Assembly (NCBI RefSeq): GCF_050908995.1 | Contig: NC_135121.1 | Location: forward strand, 13,268,001 to 13,332,000 | DNA from: Andrena cerasifolii | Taxonomy: Eukaryota; Arthropoda; Insecta; Hymenoptera; Andrenidae | Length of the DNA stretch: 64,000 nucleotides | Direction of reading: 5' to 3' | Shown here: positions 45,052-57,170 of the stretch, in pieces | Position numbering within the stretch: position 1 is the stretch's first letter | Layout of the letters: every line of letters starts with the position of its first letter | Position numbers and translations under genes: made by a program | The notes under the pieces: model-generated | What the model saw: only the letters and a program-made list of their open reading frames with translations | The model's database searches: none | What the model was told of the DNA's origin: nothing

Positions 45052-45518
45052 CTCCACGTTAGTTCACTGATTCCCTCGTTTCCCGAACTCCTGGTGGTAA
45101 AGACTCCGAAATTGAAGTTCCCAAGTTTCTGTCTTTCTTCTTTCGTAGGCAGTAGAGTGGCTCTTAATTTCGAGTTTTGAATTTTCTTCGGGACACCCTC
45201 CAGAATAGTTCCAAATAATAAAAAAAAAATCCGTGTAAAGTTTGAGCTCGATCGGATAAAGGCAAAGAGTGCTCCTGGGCAGTTAAACATTTAAATCATT
45301 ATTTAACAGCTCGCGAAGTCGATTTTATATAATATCCTCCAAGTTATTTATTAAATAAAAAAAATATGTTAAACAAAAGTTGTAGATCCGGACAAGGAGC
45401 ATCTTTTATGTTGTATTACTTTTTCTCGTGCGACAAACGGTTTTCGAAAAAAGTCCGAACAACTGAAAAAAAAACTTTTTTTCTTCAAATTTTGAAAGTT
45501 TAAATGCCAAGCAATACG
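45052..45518. other. AT-rich stretch, probably remnant element DNA
   Basis: The composition turns AT-rich with long A runs (about 45221-45230, 45464-45472), as in the element interiors elsewhere in the window. I cannot find paired ends for it. It might join the foldback at 44962 and the repeat block at 45519 into one element. Confidence 0.35.
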
Positions 45519-45660
45519 CGTGCAACACTCGCGTAAATGATTAAATAATTTAGAATTATTTTCTTGCAACTGTAGTACGAACGTAACGCATATAATAATA
45601 AGAAAAATAGGAATTGATCAGAAATGGGGACATGAGCAGAAATTGGGACATTCACCTTAG
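45519..45660. mobile_element. Fragment of the same repeat family as 27146-27450
   Basis: The block at 45519 (starting CGTGCAACACTCGCGTAAAT) continues for about 50 bp in near-identity with that at about 27412. The right end, CCAATTT-type sequence read in inverse at 45632-45660, is the exact reverse complement of the left end of the 27-kb copy. Together they define a dispersed repeat family with at least two copies here. A TA lies at the right border (45659-45660). Confidence 0.55.
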
Positions 45661-47840
45661 TAAGCACGCACGCCGTGAGAGCTCACACGCGTTTCTGTGC
45701 GAAGACGACATTATTCCTCCCCCGAATCGAACGCGGAACGAGGATGAACGTTGTTATCTCGGACGAGAAATTTCACGAGTTTCAAGATCGAGTTGATACG
45801 TCAAGACTTCCACTTGGAAACACCCGTTCCCATTATAACTTTTTCATCGCCCTCGACGTTCATTCCCGCGTTCGCCGCCGTAATAATTTCATTTTGCAAA
45901 CACAACGGTGGCTGTCGCTGGCGAACCGTTCGCTGAAAGGGACCGAGACTCCCCGCTTCTGTTTCCCCTTAATTCTTCGAGTCAGGGAAACGGTATTACG
46001 AGCAAACACTGTTCCCAGTCGACGAGAACGTCACACCCGGCTTCTTCCAAGCCGGCACTGTAAAACGGCGACGAATCGTGGAGAGCGAAAGCTCTGGCAG
46101 GGGGTGGGCGAAAAGGCCAGGGCAAACGAACCAAACGTAAATAAGGAAACGTTTCAAACACAAAGCTTCATAATTTATGGCGGGCCTTTAATATCAAGAC
46201 GCTCCTCAGGCGTGCCGGTGTTTCTATCGGGCGAGGTGAACAGGGGCGGTGAATCGAGGGAAACAGAAATGAAATGGAGAAGTGTACGGGCTGAGGGTGG
46301 ATGATGCGACGAAGCGCGATATACCAAAATGAAGAAGAGGTCGGGATCGAGAGGAAGGAGAAAGAAAGAGAGAAACAGAGAGAGAGAGCCATGAGGCGTG
46401 GGAGAGTGGCTGGGTAAGCGGAAACGGGGCTGCTGTGCCCGATGGAAGACGTTGGAAAGGAGAAAGAAAGTACGTTTAACCGAGGAATGGAAATGCCGGA
46501 TTGGCGGATGCTGATGAGAGACGTTGCCTCCGAAGCCTGAGAGCGGGCCGAGAATGAGCTTAGCAGCTATTCGTTCTTGGAATTTTCAAAACACTTCTCC
46601 CTTAAACCTCAGCCATCGAGTAAAATGGCGGCACCCGCTACCGCCGGCCAGGAACGAAGAATAACAAGCCGCTTTACTCTTTTTCGTTAGCTTTACATTT
46701 TCGCCAGCGCTTGGAGACGAAAACGACGGATCGTCCGGGATCAAAGCTCGTTGCACGCCGAGAAACTCTATCGAACGTATTTTCTGATTAAATACCACCG
46801 GAAACTTCCATCGGAAGCGTTCATATGATTGGCAAAAAGGAGGAGACCGACCAGGAAATCATTCCGAAAATATTCACGCAGTCGCCAACCGTCGAGCGAA
46901 GTTGGGAGGAAAAAAGTCCCTGATGTATCGCTCCGAAGTTTATTAATTACGTCTAATTCAAACGTTGATGGCAAGTCCTGTGCCTGAAGCTAACTTGTTA
47001 AAGTCGAACTCGACGAGCAACTTTGAATAAACGACAGGAACGAGAGGTGGAAACCCGTGCGAAATATCGTTTCGAGTTTACCGAAACGCGCTGGTAACTC
47101 ATTGAAGCCAGATTTCTCGTATAGAAAAGAGCAGCGGCATGGAAACTCGAGATGGGGGAAGCGTATTAACCCCGAGTTCATCGCGAGTATGTGCCTTCCG
47201 TATGCAAATAAACGGTTTGTCGAAGTGCGTGAAACGCGAAGGACTCGCGCCTCGCGTGATCTCAATTTCTGCTCTTACACATACCTACTCATACGGATAC
47301 TTCTCCCCTCGCGGTATCGAATTCCGAGTTGTTCCCACCGAACCGGATCCATCCCAGAACCCACCAATTATCATCCTCTATGGCAGCTAGAGCTGGTAAA
47401 GTGTTTGCAAAGAGCAGCTTTGTAAGCGCCTCAGGAGTCCGATCTCCCGAGAATATTATCGTAATTGGAATTCATGAAAACCTCCGCCGTATTGTCGCGG
47501 GGAATGAAATGTCCCCGCCGTTTTGGCCTCCGATTGAATGAAACTTTTAAAACCACCGTACGCTTTCACCTTTCAGATAGAAACGGCTCGGACGGAGAGG
47601 TTCGTCGTTTAAATATTGGAGATGAAAGTGATCTCCCAAACCAGTATTATTAGACGCTCCCCGTTTCGGGGCGATACCTACTAATTATCGTATTGCCATC
47701 GAGATACCGTTAATTCAATTCCCCGGCCATTGGTACGATCTCTAATAAAGGGAAACGGGCCAGAGAGACGGAAATGGCGCCACTTGCATTCCCTCCGAGA
47801 AAACTTTTTCACTTTGTCTTCCAGGATTCGATATAAAGCA
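45661..47840. other. Non-coding DNA with a GA-rich tract
   Basis: A purine-rich tract with GAGA runs lies at about 46328-46390. The 209-codon frame at 45675-46304 has no recognisable domain and is overlapped by others. No element was found. Confidence 0.45.
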
Positions 47841-47878
47841 GGAATATTAACGTGCCGCTATTTCGACGTTAATATTCC
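47841..47878. other. Perfect 13-bp inverted repeat (hairpin)
   Basis: GGAATATTAACGT (47841-47853) and ACGTTAATATTCC (47866-47878) are exact reverse complements with a 12-base loop. It is not part of a recognisable mobile element. It could be a binding site for a dimeric factor or a small RNA hairpin, but nothing else supports either. Confidence 0.6.
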
Positions 47879-48249
47879 TCGGTACTTCTTCTCGAGCCCC
47901 TCGCCCACCCCCTCTGCTTGCTCCCTTTATCTTCCCTGTCGTCCTCGGCCCAGATAAGCGCAGGGCTGTTTCTGCCGGTCGGTCCCGTTTCAAATCCCGC
48001 ATCGATCTCCACCGTTGAATTTCCTCCGCGTAATAAACTTTATTCTCCCGACTACTTACGAGCCATTCCAGACGTCTCATCGAGGCACATTGTGCCTCGT
48101 CAAAGACAGACGCCTCGATGTCGGTTCTTATTCCTCTTTATCCAGTCATCCACGTGTTAATAGTTCCCTTCGTTAGACCTTTCGGCGCCCCGTGCTGGAG
48201 TTATCGGTGGGCGAACCACGTGGTTACACGTTAAACTCTGAAGAGCACC
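47879..48249. other. Non-coding DNA with a 19-base palindrome
   Basis: CGAGGCACATTGTGCCTCG at 48081-48099 is a perfect palindrome about one central base. Nothing else is notable. Confidence 0.5.
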
Positions 48250-48257
48250 CCTAAGAC
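48250..48257. repeat. Left candidate 8-bp target-site duplication (ccctaaga)
   Basis: It aligns imperfectly with ccctgaag at 49005-49012: five of eight positions match, the first four among them. Confidence 0.4.
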
Positions 48258-49004
48258 AGCGTTCTTCAACCCTTTTACATCTGTGAACCGGCGTAAGAGC
48301 TATTCCACGTCAAAACGAATAGATGGAAAATTTAGTTTCACCGATTCTCTTAAAAATTACAGTATTTGTCGATAACCTTGCAAAAACAAAGTATACCGAA
48401 TTTTAACGACCTATGTAAAATAGTTTTCGAAATATTTAATGTTACAGTTTCGAAAATTCAAACAAAATCGGCTGACGCGTCATCACTTAAACTGTAATAT
48501 CTCTGTCATTTTTAAAGATAATGCCATCGTCTTATATTCATTTTAAAGCTGAAGGAATTATTTCTCAAACCGTATATAGAATATTTTGCTTATTATTAAT
48601 AAACTTAACAGTAATCGATGTCAAAAGTTCAAATCGCGATTTGAAATACTATTCCTAATCTTTTATATGGTGAGCAGATATTCCTACTATTTTTCTCGAG
48701 AATACCGAAAACACTGAAAGAAAAATTTGTTTGAACCAATCGTATGTAACTACTTTTCTACGCTAGGCTATTGTTTTGAAAATGCGAGATTATTAAGAGA
48801 ATCAGTGAAACTAAATTTGTCATCTATTCGTTTTGACGTGGAATAGCTCGTAAATAGGGGAAACATTTATATAAAGACCAAAATAGATAGTATTTTATTT
48901 ATTAAATCTAATATCAAAAAGTTACAATATAATTTAATTTAATTTTTTTCCATTTATTCTTCTATTTGATGCGGGCGAAATTTATTCCCGGTTGGAGAGC
49001 ACTG
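48258..49004. mobile_element. hAT-like non-autonomous element (747 bp)
   Basis: The left end CAGCGTTCTTCAACCC and the reverse complement of the right end, CAGTGCTCTCCAACCG, share the CAG..TTC/TCTCAACC pattern typical of hAT termini. Inside them, 56-bp inverted repeats (48298-48353 and about 48793-48849) match closely and share blocks such as ATTCCACGTCAAAACGAATA. The interior is AT-rich with no transposase frame. The flanks ccctaaga and ccctgaag look like a decayed 8-bp duplication, which would make this an older insertion than the hAT hairpin at 9092. Confidence 0.72.
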
Positions 49005-49012
49005 CCCTGAAG
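49005..49012. repeat. Right candidate 8-bp target-site duplication (ccctgaag)
   Basis: This is the imperfect partner of 48250-48257. Confidence 0.4.
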
Positions 49013-52000
49013 GACGGAGGTCCTCTAAAGGGATTTAGGCCGCCATCGCGGAGTTTCGTTTGAAAAAATGCTTAGTCTCGGTCCGCTCGGTCGATACTCG
49101 GCCAGCAAACTTTGGCTTCAGTCCGGTCGTTTCGTCAAACAATCCCAGAAAAAGCTTTGACGGCTGCCAAGGGGAACAGATTCGGGGAAGGTTGAGCCAG
49201 GCATCGAGCCCGATGGGTCTCTTAGTATATCGAAGGTGAGAGATCGAGCCTTGGAATTGGAATAATATGGGGTGACCCGGTCCCCTGGATGGTTTGACAG
49301 CGCGTGCCAATTTCCTCCCTAGGAAATACAGTGCGCCCGCCGCAAGCACGGACCGACCTTCGTTTCGGCTTTAAAGGTTCTGCCTGGGCTTTATCATCCA
49401 GTCGGAAGTAATTCCTATGCTAATCCCTCTTTGTCCATGAATGGACCGTAGCTGTCTCGAGGGGAGGCGTCCGTGCTGTCGGTAACTCGATGTTGTACGC
49501 TGGATTACGCGGAACGAGGCACTCTTGTCTTACTCCCCTACAAAATTCCGCCGCGATTCGGTCAATTCTCCACAGCTTCTGGAGCGAACTCGGCAAAAGA
49601 GTTCCCCTCGATATTAGTCCTCTAACTTGGCCCGATGACGTTTTTCCTTTCCGAGACTCGCTCCGAAGTTCTTCGCTATTTCCCAGCGCGTGTAATTTTC
49701 TTGCGTCCTCCCTGCCGTGCCGTCAGAGTAATCATATTATAGCATTGTCTTCCTTTGACGGTATTACGTTTCAGGATCGAACCATTACCGAGCTCGCTGC
49801 CCTGTATTTCGACGGCCTCGTCCTTTCGATCAGTCTAAAATTAAAGAGCGCGAATGCCAATTTCCGTCGCGGAGCTCCAGTTCTTCGCGCAGCCGTTTCA
49901 TATTCCGTTTCCCCTGCTGTTCCCCTCGTTTCAATCGAGAAAAGAAGAAGTGGAGGATGCGAGGGAAAGGCACGGGACTGCGAAACGTTGCTCGTCAAGA
50001 GGTACGTATCTCGTCCCGGCGAGTTCGTTCTCGTGGGCGACCGGAATCGGCTTCTCTTGATCAATATTTTATCGCGCGACGCGATTTATTGTATGCACGC
50101 GCGTGCGAGTTGCTGGGATCAGGAGCGAGGGAAGGGAGGAGGAGCCGGTCGCGGCGAAACGAGGAAAAACTCCGCCACGTTTCGATGCAATCACTTTTAC
50201 GGCGCCTCTAAAGCAGACTTGCCAACTCACCGCCTTCGCCTGATATAAATTTAAATTATGCCCCGTGGGACCGTGCCCCGCTGTCTTTGGCCGCCCCTTT
50301 GCTCTCGAGGATCAGCCGCGCTGGGTCAAGAGAACTGCTGCACAGGCAGCAAGCTCGAATAATCGAATCCATAAAGTCAGCAGGCGTAGCCTGCTTTATG
50401 TTCCCTGTCCACCCGTCTTCCCTTATTCCTCCACCCCCTATCACTCCTCGCTCCCTTTGTTCTGTGCCCTTTTGGCCTAACAGCCAGTTCTCCGCCTCGG
50501 TTACCTTGTCCTTGGGCTGAAATTTCGGGCACCACTCCGTTTCTCCCTCAATGTTGGTGTACGACGCGATAAGCATCGCTCGATCATCTGAATTCGTCCC
50601 AGTCGCTGTAGATAGGCAAGTAAGTGCCACGAACCGGGACAGAACCGTGCAACCCCACCGTGTAATCAAGGAAATGATCGAATTATAGCTGCTTGTACGA
50701 AGTTGATTGCTCACTCACGGAGTTATCTTGATGGCATACGACGCTTCGATAGCTCAGAGTCAGAGTGGACCATTAATTGCTACCAGCAATTAAGCGTTTC
50801 CTTTCGCAAGGCACAGCCGGAGGGACGGTTCCAAAGCGAGGCTGGTAAATAGAATGCAAGAATCTTGGAAAAACGGGGACGCGCTCGTATTGGACGGAGT
50901 TCAATTTGAAAGTTGCTGGCCAAATTGTTCTGGGATCCTAAAGGACCACGATCCTCCAAGCCCTTTGCGTTACTAGAATAATTACAATTAGAGACAGACA
51001 CGGTGCTGCTTGATTTCCGGATCAGTTGCTGAGCAGCTTAACATCATCGAATCCGGTTAAAGGAGTCGAACCTTTAATTGGCGAAACGCTTTCCCAGTTA
51101 TGCAAATCCCTTTATGAGCTTATCAACGCTTAATGTAAAAGAAAACGGTCAGGGAAACCTGTGTCTTTTTTTTTTGAGCTTGCTCGTGACCGTGGAATTA
51201 TTTTCGGGACTATTCGCCGTGAATCAAGAAATTTGCGCTTTATTGGCGCCATGGGATGTTGGGTTTACGAAAATTAATGGCAGACCGAGTCATCCGGCCG
51301 GAAGCTGAAGCAGAGGGCGATGAAAGCCGTGGACTAGACGCTCGAATGCTCGTATATTCGACCTCTGAACTAACTGCGGGGCGAAGAAGGAGAAAACAGG
51401 AATATCCGGGGTCGGAGGCGAACGTTATTACTCGTTCACACTAGATCCTTTTACTTAGCGAAATTGAGACGGCCAAACGACCTCGGCTACTCGTCTGTGC
51501 CCGCTCTAGGAACGACTTTAGGAGGGCACATGAAATTACTCGATCGTACGAGCAGGATCTCGACCGGCCTCAGACGGACACTCCTGGTAGCACCCGGTGT
51601 AATAGGTGTTCGCCTTGATCCTTCCGGACTACCAATAGAAATTTCCAATTCTTCCCACTCCCTAGCCCGATTGGAATTTAACTCGTCGCGTCGCGGGCGA
51701 GAGTGTTAGAGCTTGCGGGGCTGAGGCATCGACGACGTTAAGGTGGACGTTTGTGATTGAAGCTCAATCTCGTTTTATAATGCGTCGGTTGATCGATAAG
51801 CGATCGTTTTCCGTAACGAGGCCCCGATTCAATTAGGGGGCTATCGTTGTTACGCGATAAAGCGGAGAATCTCCGTCGCGTCCGGTGGAACGGGGGATGA
51901 TAGCCTTCCGGCTTAGGAGGGCAAGTAATTAGGGGGCACGTAAGCGTATCGGGCACGCGGCCTGGCAATTCCACGGTCAACGAGCTGGCCTTGATACTTG

Positions 52001-55000
52001 CTTGATACTGCAGGACAACGATCAGCAGGGACACAAGCTAAGGCTCGAGGAATCCTAGATTTCCCGGAGGATTTGCCACGCCGAGAGGGAACCGGTGTCA
52101 TCCCACGCGAGCCTTTCTTATTTCCATCGCATGAGTACTTCCCAGTTCAATATCCGAATTCAATTTGAGCCTCGACCCAAGCCCAACGGCCGAACTTCCC
52201 TACGTATCGTCGACCAACGATCAAAGCCTCCCCCGGAATCTCCAAAACTTTTCAAGGAGAATTTTATTATTCGCCCAACCGAGACGCCGCGGCCGCCGAG
52301 AAGATTATCCCACGTTCGATCCGCATCCACTCCTCGAAACACTCCGCCGCCGCGCCGGGCAACGAGCACGACATCGCAGCGCGGTAAAAACCGAGACCAT
52401 CCGTCCCGCTCGCGGTGTACGTCGCGAACTTTATTTCAATAGCGAAATCTGCGCCATAATTATCGATCAGAGACGCCTGGGGCCTTGGAGCGCGTTTCCT
52501 GCGCTCGCTAACCTAATATCGAAAGCTTCACCGCGAAACGGAGTTGCACCGCAGCAGACTATTTCGGAACATTCAATGCCGTGTTTCGACACACTAACTC
52601 TGTTTAACCGTGCTTACTCTAAATTTTCCAGCCCCTGTACTCGACATTATTCTGATTACCCCGTGTCCCGTTATTATCTGCAGCAGTCGCGCGTCGGTTC
52701 AGAGTTGCAATTTGAAATTCACAGTTGCTAATAATCCAGACAAGTCGAGAAACATTGAAGCACTGGCTGCGCGTCGAGGAATACTAACGCGTCCCGCCTT
52801 CAAACTTTCAAACGGAATTCCAGCCCCGTTCTATATTTCGGCACGTTAAACGGTTACTTCTGGGTTCCGCGGCCGAAAGCTATGGGACCGAGGACGCAAT
52901 AAAGAACGGAGAAACTGTGCGCGGAAGCGGAGGCAAATAAGGGGTGGAACGGAGCCGTCGATATCGAGGGAAAGTTCGAGGGGCAACAACAGCCCGGTCA
53001 TTGCGAACTTTCTGGCACATAGTGCAATCTCGTGTTACGTTACCGCATTCATAAATTGATTAGAACTCTGAAGAGCCGTCCGGCGCAATCCAATTACTCG
53101 TATCTGTCCCTAAGACAGCTTTGACGCGAAATTTAACGGTAACTGGTACCCAGCTGAATCCGTAGTCGCATTACACGCACTCTATCGATAGCGCGCGGGA
53201 ATTGATTGTTCATTAGCGCGCGTCCCGTTTAAACGCGATATCGTCTTCCCGACATGGATGAACCGTTGCGATTAATTATTTAGCCCCGAACCAGATTCCC
53301 GATCGCCGAGTCTTCTATCCAGAATATTCGTAAGCTGTCGGGGACCATTTACTCGAAGCAGTCCCATCCCGTGGCTGACAAAACCACCGGCCATGCTTAA
53401 TGGTAATTACCTGTTACCGATATTTTATGGCCTGCGAACTTTCCACGGCGTCGACTTTAAAATTCCATTTTTCACCTATCCCAGCTACCAGAAGCACCAA
53501 CAATTTACTGGCGGCCGGAGCTCGGAATTTAGATACACGTAGCTGTTGCGCTGTCACATTGAGACGCAACGATTTAAAGCGACGATTTAGATTCAACGGA
53601 CGCTAATTGTAAAAACGGGACAAGAACTTCCACTGGAACGCGCTCGAATGGCTTGAAATGAAATTCTCCTTGATCGATGCACGGATTTCTCCCCGATGCA
53701 GGTCACGGATGTGAGCACACGCGTGTAGGACATCGAACGCGCCGCGCCGGTTTTTACTATCAGGAACACATAAATCGCAATCTCGTCTATGCAACGTTCG
53801 AACAGACGGACGCAAATCGCCCCGGGGCGAAATGTGTGCAACGGAATTTGTCGAACCTTCTAATGGATTTTTAATATTCCTGCAAGGAAATATTCCTGCA
53901 CTTATTATAATCATATACGGCGTTAATGCGAAATCAACGGCGTTCCGTGAGACGTCAAGACGAAAAGCCAGTTCGTCTTCATCGCAACTTTTCCTGTCTC
54001 GCGCCTTTCAACTACATATTCAGTTGCAGCGGCGAAACGTAACGTCTTGCTTCTAATTTATATAGAAACTCATGTCAGACGGGCTCCAAGGAGAGAAGGA
54101 AAGGGGTGAGAGACGTGACGGATCAACTCTGGCCGAGGGATAAGAAGCTGGGGAAGAGAAGAGAGCCACGAAACGAGTATGCGGTCACGAGTGCGAGAAA
54201 TATGAAATCTTACAACGTCGCCGCTGACAGGAGTCACGTCTAACCTCGTGCAAGCTCTCCTCGTGCAACCTGTTCTTTACAATCGCGGTGCAGAATTCAT
54301 GACGTCTCCGGCTAACCATCCTACCTTCCAATCTTAAATTCAAAATCTTCTCAACATCCGAATCCTTTACTTCCCCCTTGTGCCACTGTAAATCTCCTCC
54401 ACCTGCCGCAACATCCCCCCTAAAAATGAGATACATCGAAAGTCCAGCTGTCTAGTAAAATGGACAAAACGTACGAGGCGAATAAGAGCGCAGCGTTCGG
54501 CAACGCCGGTGATCGTTAAAATTTGATCGGGATAATAAAAAGTGAATGGAAAATTGCTCGCGTAACGCGCGCCAGCTCTTGCCGATAGTGATATTTCACG
54601 GGTGAGGGAAGAAACGTCACGGGGCGAGTGTTATACGATCGAGTTTTTCTCGCGTAACGGCTGGGAATCGTCGCCTCTCAGTAGATTTGCATTGCATCAA
54701 TCTCGAAAAATGGATTCGGGATGAAATTTACGGGCTCGCCTCGGTCGGAACTGAGCAATCAGACGGATGAGTTTCGAACCGGGCGTGTCGGTTGAATCGA
54801 CGCTTTCGTCACTTCCCGTAAACGAGCCGCTCGATGGAAGTTAGGCTTCGATAACAAGCGAGCGGTGTTAGCGAAAGGTGCGATCGTAAAGTTTCCCATT
54901 TTACGGAGGGATCGAAGCTGCCAGAATTGACGCGCTGCGCTGTTTAATGCGGACTGCTTGCCCATGAATCTGTAAATATAAATCCGAGGGCTTTGTAAAC

Positions 55001-56327
55001 AGTCGTGTAAATTATCGTTTCGATGCACACCTTGCATTTCACGGTGCCGCGGCTACATATATTTCGAGGCGACTGTACGTGTTATCAAATTCGAGCACAG
55101 AATTAGTTGGTCGTTTAAAGGGAAGCATTACTTCTGCCGAACTCGATGCAAATACTTCACTCGACATGATGGAAATTAAGTTCACGAGGTGTAGTTGAAT
55201 ATCGATTACGCGCGGAACAGCAGCAACGTTGTTCTCGCTTCCTTGAGGGCAGGGAATTTCCAACACTTCTGAGATATAGAATAATATCGATTCGATGCCA
55301 GCAAAAAAGCGGAGCCTCGTGCACCGTTTTGAAAGCACTTGCGGCCACGGTTGTTCGTACTGTTGCTTTTATTGTAAAAGCGCTCGGAAAAGAGGCGCGC
55401 TGACATTAATTAAATCGATTTCCAGAAAAATCTCCGGCCCTAGACGGAAAGCCGTTCCATCGCGAAACGCTTCGTACGCGAACAGGTCGAGATGAATGGA
55501 ACTTTCGCGAGGAGAAAATCATTAATACGAACTACTTGCAAAAGCTGCGGAACGAAATTGCCGTCTGTAAGATTGGCAGAGCAGAATTCCTAGATAACTT
55601 ATTCATCTAGGTACACTAGAAAGGTTACTAAAAACAAATTAAAATAAATAATAATAGGATCACTTCAACGCCACGCTATCGTCGTAATTAAAATATCGTT
55701 ATATCGCAGCTTAACAAATCTCCAGAATTTGCATAACAGTAAGCTTTGCCACGCATCCCTCAACTCTCGATTCTTGAAAATAAATGAAACAATGGGGGGG
55801 AAAAAGTCGCGGCAATTTTCTTGCACAACGAGAGTGTTGTTTTCAGTTTTGCATCCAACAAGTTTAAAGTTGGAAATAAAACACAGCGATGTGCGCAACG
55901 GAACGAAGAAACAAGCGTCGGACAAGCGCGACAATGGGAACGTTTATGCGTTGCCATTCGATTTTCCGACTACAGGCTAGCAAACAATAAAATCATTACT
56001 CCTCCTACTAGTTGTTGCTGATCCAGCATTCTCTTTCCGCGACGAGAGAATGTCTGTTTTCACGGTATACGCTACGAAACCCCCTGGAAGAGAGAGAGAG
56101 AGAACTGTTTCGCCCCACAAACAAATCGCGGACGATGCCAGATAAAGCTGCAGGTATTAACGCAAGCACGGGACGCGAACATTTTTGCGCTCGCTTCTGC
56201 TGCTTATTCGGTATCGAATTTATAACATTTCTAACAGGCTCTACGATCGATTGCAAATAAAAATATGCAGGCAACTGGACGAACATACTGTAACAGATGC
56301 CGACCGAAAACATTTTTATATGTAGGC
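49013..56327. other. Long single-copy non-coding stretch
   Basis: Seven kilobases hold no recognisable gene, RNA or element. The 252-codon plus frame 49490-50248 and the 188-codon frame 52165-52731 have no domain and are overlapped by frames on both strands. A small inverted repeat (ATAAAG/CTTTAT with GCAGGC/GCCTGC) lies at about 50370-50399. An (AG)n run lies at 56089-56103. Confidence 0.45.
56089..56103. repeat. (AG)n microsatellite
   Basis: About seven uninterrupted AG units. Confidence 0.85.
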
Positions 56328-57170
56328 TAGGGTCGGGCTAAAAGTCCCATTTTTCATATAAACCTATGTAAAATTTAGTAATAACAATTTACAGATATCT
56401 GGTGTTATTTCGTATAAACTATAACTATTATGCTTTACGTTCGCGAAGTTCGTTTGGTGATATTGTTATTTTTTGCTGAGTTACACCACAAAATGTTTGT
56501 CAATGCAAATGGTCCCTAATGTCTTTTCGTGTAATATTAAACTAAATAAGTAAAAAAACTCTTTTCGAATCAACAAATATTTATTAAACCAATTCTTTTC
56601 GGTTCCTATAGATACAATATTGAAAGGAGAGCATGACTTCTTTAACAAAAAATAAAAACGTAAGTCAAAGGTTCACTTTGAACTAAAAACTAAAAGATAT
56701 CGCTCAATTAAAACAAAAAACACTATTTAAAGACTTTGGCATCATTTCTTTATGCTTTGGCCATCTTATTATGAAAACAAATAATAGAATATATGTTTTT
56801 AGTCTGAGGGACTTTTTGCCCCAACGGTACCTCTATAGTTTAATATTATCATTCAGCAATAAACAATATCTTGCACACATTATTAAAGGAACACACAATC
56901 TTAACGTGCTTGGCTGATACGCTTTTAAACTGTGGTTTACTTCGTATGCAAAAATAAAGACGACGTATTTCTTTTGGTTTTCGATACACAAAATAACGAA
57001 GGCGTCGTGTAATTCGCACGAACGTCCAGGAGCGACTGGCGACTCTGTGGTCACCGTTTCTTCTCGCCTTTTACATGGTATACTGCGAAACTCGATACAT
57101 TGCTTAGGAATAGAGATTTTGAATTCGGGAATTTTTACCCGCCGGACTTTTAGCCCCACCTTACCCTCTA
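56328..57170. mobile_element. Inverted-repeat element with TA borders (about 843 bp)
   Basis: The left end reads TAGGGTCGGGCTAAAAGTCC, and the reverse complement of the right end reads TAGAGGGTAAGGTGGGGC followed by TAAAAGTCC. The shared core GGGCTAAAAGTCC is exact and the outermost bases need small gaps. TA is present at both borders. A related GGGACTTTTTGCCCC lies internally at 56806-56820. The left two-thirds is AT-rich. The right part holds a 108-codon minus-strand frame (56833-57159) that begins within the terminal repeat at a GTG, not an ATG. It has no domain I recognise and may be a transposase remnant or chance. Confidence 0.6.

Noticed and set aside
45675..46304. 209-codon open frame on the plus strand
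   Set aside because: It has no domain and runs into a low-complexity GA tract at its 3' end.
49490..50248. 252-codon open frame on the plus strand
   Set aside because: There is no recognisable domain, and overlapping frames occur on the opposite strand. It fits the stop-poor background.
50370..50399. Imperfect hairpin resembling a terminator or small RNA
   Set aside because: The stem is short and has a bulge. The window is eukaryotic and lacks an associated transcript.
50746..50830. TAGCTCAG-like sequence resembling the start of a tRNA
   Set aside because: There is no T-loop (GTTCRA) at the right distance and no acceptor stem pairing.
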